Below the pieces are notes generated by a model. The model made no database searches, was not told the origin of the DNA, and saw nothing but the letters and a program-made list of their open reading frames with translations. Positions 21,583 through 23,811 of a stretch of 23,811 bases of DNA are shown here, in pieces. Location: the NCBI GenBank assembly GCA_004151065.3, contig NWUY0303949611.1, positions 1-23,811 of the forward strand. Direction: 5' to 3'. The DNA comes from Larix sibirica (lineage: Eukaryota > Streptophyta > Pinopsida > Pinales > Pinaceae). The position numbers and the translations under genes were made by a program. Each line of letters starts with the position of its first letter. Position 1 is the first letter of the stretch.

Positions 21583-23811
21583 TAATGGCTGTTTCAATAT
21601 ATTGTGAGAATGTTCTTGAATGGAAAAAAAAGAAACTTTGTCATGATGAAATAAAATATCTTTCACTTTGTTGCTAAATAGATTCCTATTCCCCATTATT
21701 GGATCCATTCCGTTCCGTTTCCCTGAACGGCGGATATGCTGTCCAGTACCGGCAGGTATAATCCCCCCGAGAATAACATTTTCCTTCAAGCCTTTCAACC
21801 GATCGATACGACCTTGTAGAGCAGCTTTAGCTAAGACCCGAGCAGTTTCCTGGAAACTCGCTTCGGATATAAAACTTTGAGTATTCAGAGATGCCCTTGT
21901 TATTCCCAATAACATAGTTTGATAGTAGATTGCCTCTTCCAGAGCACGATCCATTCTCTGTGCTCGTGATAATCCAATGAGTTCCCCGGGTGAAAAAACA
22001 TTAGCCGTTCCATCTTCTGAAATTAATACTTTCGATGTCATTTGGCGTACAATAATCTCTATATGCTTATCACAAATTCGTACCCCTTGGGATCGATAAA
22101 CTTTTTGAATCTGATTGACCAAATGAATCTGACTTTGTTCCATAGTTATCCTAGCACTGATGAATAACCCCCAAAGACTTCCAAGAAATCTTGTCATATC
22201 TCCGGTCCAATTTTCAAAACTTTCTTTCAGATTCATCGATATTGAATTATTTAAACGGGCTTCTGACAATTGTTCAACTTTAGGAAGACCTTGAATTATA
22301 TCACTGGATTTGAACCTTTCATATATCAATGTTATCAATGTATCTCCTTTGTCAAGAATTTCTCCATAATGACCATGAACAGTCGCTTTTCGAGTAGCCA
22401 AATAGGGTTTAGCTGATCTAATGACTAAAGATTCCTCATCAACTGCTATTATTTGACCAGATTCGGGGAGTGGTTCATCCTCGGATATACATACACTTTC
22501 AGGAATAAATTGTCCAGGACTAACTACTGGAAATGTTTTTTTGCAGAATTCGGATGAGGAAGAGTACCAATTTGGACCCAAGAAATTGGAAATGATGTTC
22601 CTGCACGGATCGAAATTAAAAATTTTCGTATTTTCGTCCATGAAATAGTATTTAGGTACTTGGAAAGTATTGAAAGAATTGTGGAAAATGGAATGTTTCT
22701 TTGACAATACTTTTTTATAAGTTAGAAAATGGGAGGATGGAAAACGGTTGGTGATACTATGTAAATGACCCAAGAGACCCGAAAATTCAATGATTTTTCT
22801 CATAGGATCCTCTCTATTTGATTTATTTACCATATCATTACATTTTGAATCATTGAATAGAACGACTCGAAAACAGTCGGATGGTGACAGAACCATAAAG
22901 GATCCACTGTCTTCTTCCCCATTAGAAAATGAACAAATAGTTCCTTGATGCTTACTAATTAATGGACTCTCCCCATTGGAAGAGACAAGATTAGTGTAGT
23001 CCAATTTGTTATGGAACATAAAATTTGAACTTGCTTTATTGTCCCTTCTCCCCATGGAAAAAGGGGGGTATTTAATCAAGCTAATTTGAATCATATTGCT
23101 AACGATCTTATTTGTTTTTACTGAAGTAAGAGAGGCATAAGCCCCAGATTCTATAGAATCTATTTGTTCCCAATCAAATCCTAGACAAGTTCGAACGAAT
23201 GGAATACTTGTGTCACTCATTACTTGGATTCGTTCACTATCTTCGTACGAAATAGAATTGCTAACTTGAATCTGCAAGTTGTCTCCTTCCCTCGATAAAT
23301 CAAGGGAAAAGGGAAGGGAAAAGGGTGTTGCCATATCCGGCCCATCAGGTATTCCATATTCTACATTATAATATCCAAAAATGGAATTTCTCTGTAGAAT
23401 ACCACTTTTTGGTATTCTAAGAATCGCATCAGGACAAGGTATTATTCTTTTTCCCCATTCTTTATCACACTGCAATGGGACGATGAATCGATTCATTTGC
23501 TTTTTCCCCTTAATATTGTAATTCCTAGGGGAAAAGGTGACATAAATAGAGTCTCGATGCTCGTTGGATATGGTCCGATCAGTTTCTGAATAACTGAAGA
23601 TTTGTTCTTCCTTCCCATAGCAGTTTGAATAACCTGATCTATGTTCCACTTGATCCACGTAAGAATCGGAAAGTGATTGATGTTTGGCAACAAAAGGTTG
23701 AACATCTACTTGATCCTGATGCTTATGAAATGGAAAGGGTACTACACTGGATCCGTATATACCTCCCGATAATATCCATAGATAACCCGTCCTGAGTATA
23801 GGATGAACATT
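21577..23811 (-). CDS. rpoC2: Plastid RNA polymerase beta'' subunit, C-terminal part
   Basis: rpoC2 encodes the beta'' subunit of the plastid-encoded polymerase. The frame is open without interruption from the window edge (23811) to TAG at 21577, covering 744 residues; the start lies outside to the right. Near the left end of the protein it reads RTGYLWILSGGIYGSS, a conserved rpoC2 segment. The C-terminal part has EPLPESGQIIAVDEESLVIR, VYRSQGVRICDKHIEIIVRQ and SFISEASFQETARVLAKAAL, equivalent to the bacterial beta' C-terminus near the bridge and jaw regions. The middle is rich in Ser, Asn and Phe and poorly conserved, as is usual. Arg (CGG at 21799-21801) stands where plants have Trp, a predicted editing site. 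Confidence 0.96.
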   Translation of the reverse strand, partial: NVHPILRTGYLWILSGGIYGSSVVPFPFHKHQDQVDVQPFVAKHQSLSDSYVDQVEHRSGYSNCYGKEEQIFSYSETDRTISNEHRDSIYVTFSPRNYNIKGKKQMNRFIVPLQCDKEWGKRIIPCPDAILRIPKSGILQRNSIFGYYNVEYGIPDGPDMATPFSLPFSLDLSREGDNLQIQVSNSISYEDSERIQVMSDTSIPFVRTCLGFDWEQIDSIESGAYASLTSVKTNKIVSNMIQISLIKYPPFSMGRRDNKASSNFMFHNKLDYTNLVSSNGESPLISKHQGTICSFSNGEEDSGSFMVLSPSDCFRVVLFNDSKCNDMVNKSNREDPMRKIIEFSGLLGHLHSITNRFPSSHFLTYKKVLSKKHSIFHNSFNTFQVPKYYFMDENTKIFNFDPCRNIISNFLGPNWYSSSSEFCKKTFPVVSPGQFIPESVCISEDEPLPESGQIIAVDEESLVIRSAKPYLATRKATVHGHYGEILDKGDTLITLIYERFKSSDIIQGLPKVEQLSEARLNNSISMNLKESFENWTGDMTRFLGSLWGLFISARITMEQSQIHLVNQIQKVYRSQGVRICDKHIEIIVRQMTSKVLISEDGTANVFSPGELIGLSRAQRMDRALEEAIYYQTMLLGITRASLNTQSFISEASFQETARVLAKAALQGRIDRLKGLKENVILGGIIPAGTGQHIRRSGKRNGMDPIMGNRNLFSNKVKDILFHHDKVSFFSIQEHSHNILKQPLK

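Overview
This window is a piece of a plastid genome from a non-flowering seed plant, most likely a conifer. It holds only bacterial-type plastid genes: the S10/rpoA ribosomal cluster, the psbB operon and the atpA/rps2/rpoC2 cluster. psb30 (ycf12) is present, which flowering plants have lost, and infA is intact. Many conserved codons read Ser or Pro (once Arg) where relatives have Leu, Phe or Trp, which is the signature of C-to-U RNA editing. I cannot fix the family from the sequence.

Layout, left to right. (1) 1-7186, plus strand: the ribosomal protein/RNA polymerase cluster, in the order rpl2 (5' end outside the window, one intron), rps19, rpl22, rps3, rpl16 (one intron), rpl14, rps8, infA, rpl36, rps11, rpoA. 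(2) 7381-12665, minus strand: the psbB operon, read right to left as psbB, psbT, psbH, petB (intron), petD (intron), with psbN on the opposite strand between psbT and psbH. It converges on rpoA, the usual land-plant arrangement. (3) 13116-15318: psbI and psb30 on plus, trnS-GCU on minus, then split trnG-UCC and trnR-UCU on plus. (4) 15416-23811, minus strand: rpoC2 (partial, 5' end outside), rps2, atpI, atpH, atpF (intron), atpA.

The genes work together in plastid translation (ribosomal proteins, infA, tRNAs), transcription by the plastid-encoded polymerase (rpoA, rpoC2), photosystem II (psbB/T/H/I/30, with psbN needed for assembly), the cytochrome b6f complex (petB, petD) and ATP synthase (CF1 alpha; CFo subunits I, III and IV). 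Six group II introns are present, each with a recognisable domain V; none encodes a maturase within the window.

The unusual points are: a missing petD stop codon where a CAA sits exactly where the stop belongs, so that one C-to-U edit would restore the normal 160-residue protein; a set of further predicted editing sites; the psbB-psbI junction, a rearrangement relative to the ancestral order psbK-psbI; and several hairpins and tandem repeats in spacers. I found no previously undescribed system, defence locus, CRISPR array or mobile element. This is ordinary plastid coding content in a rearranged order.
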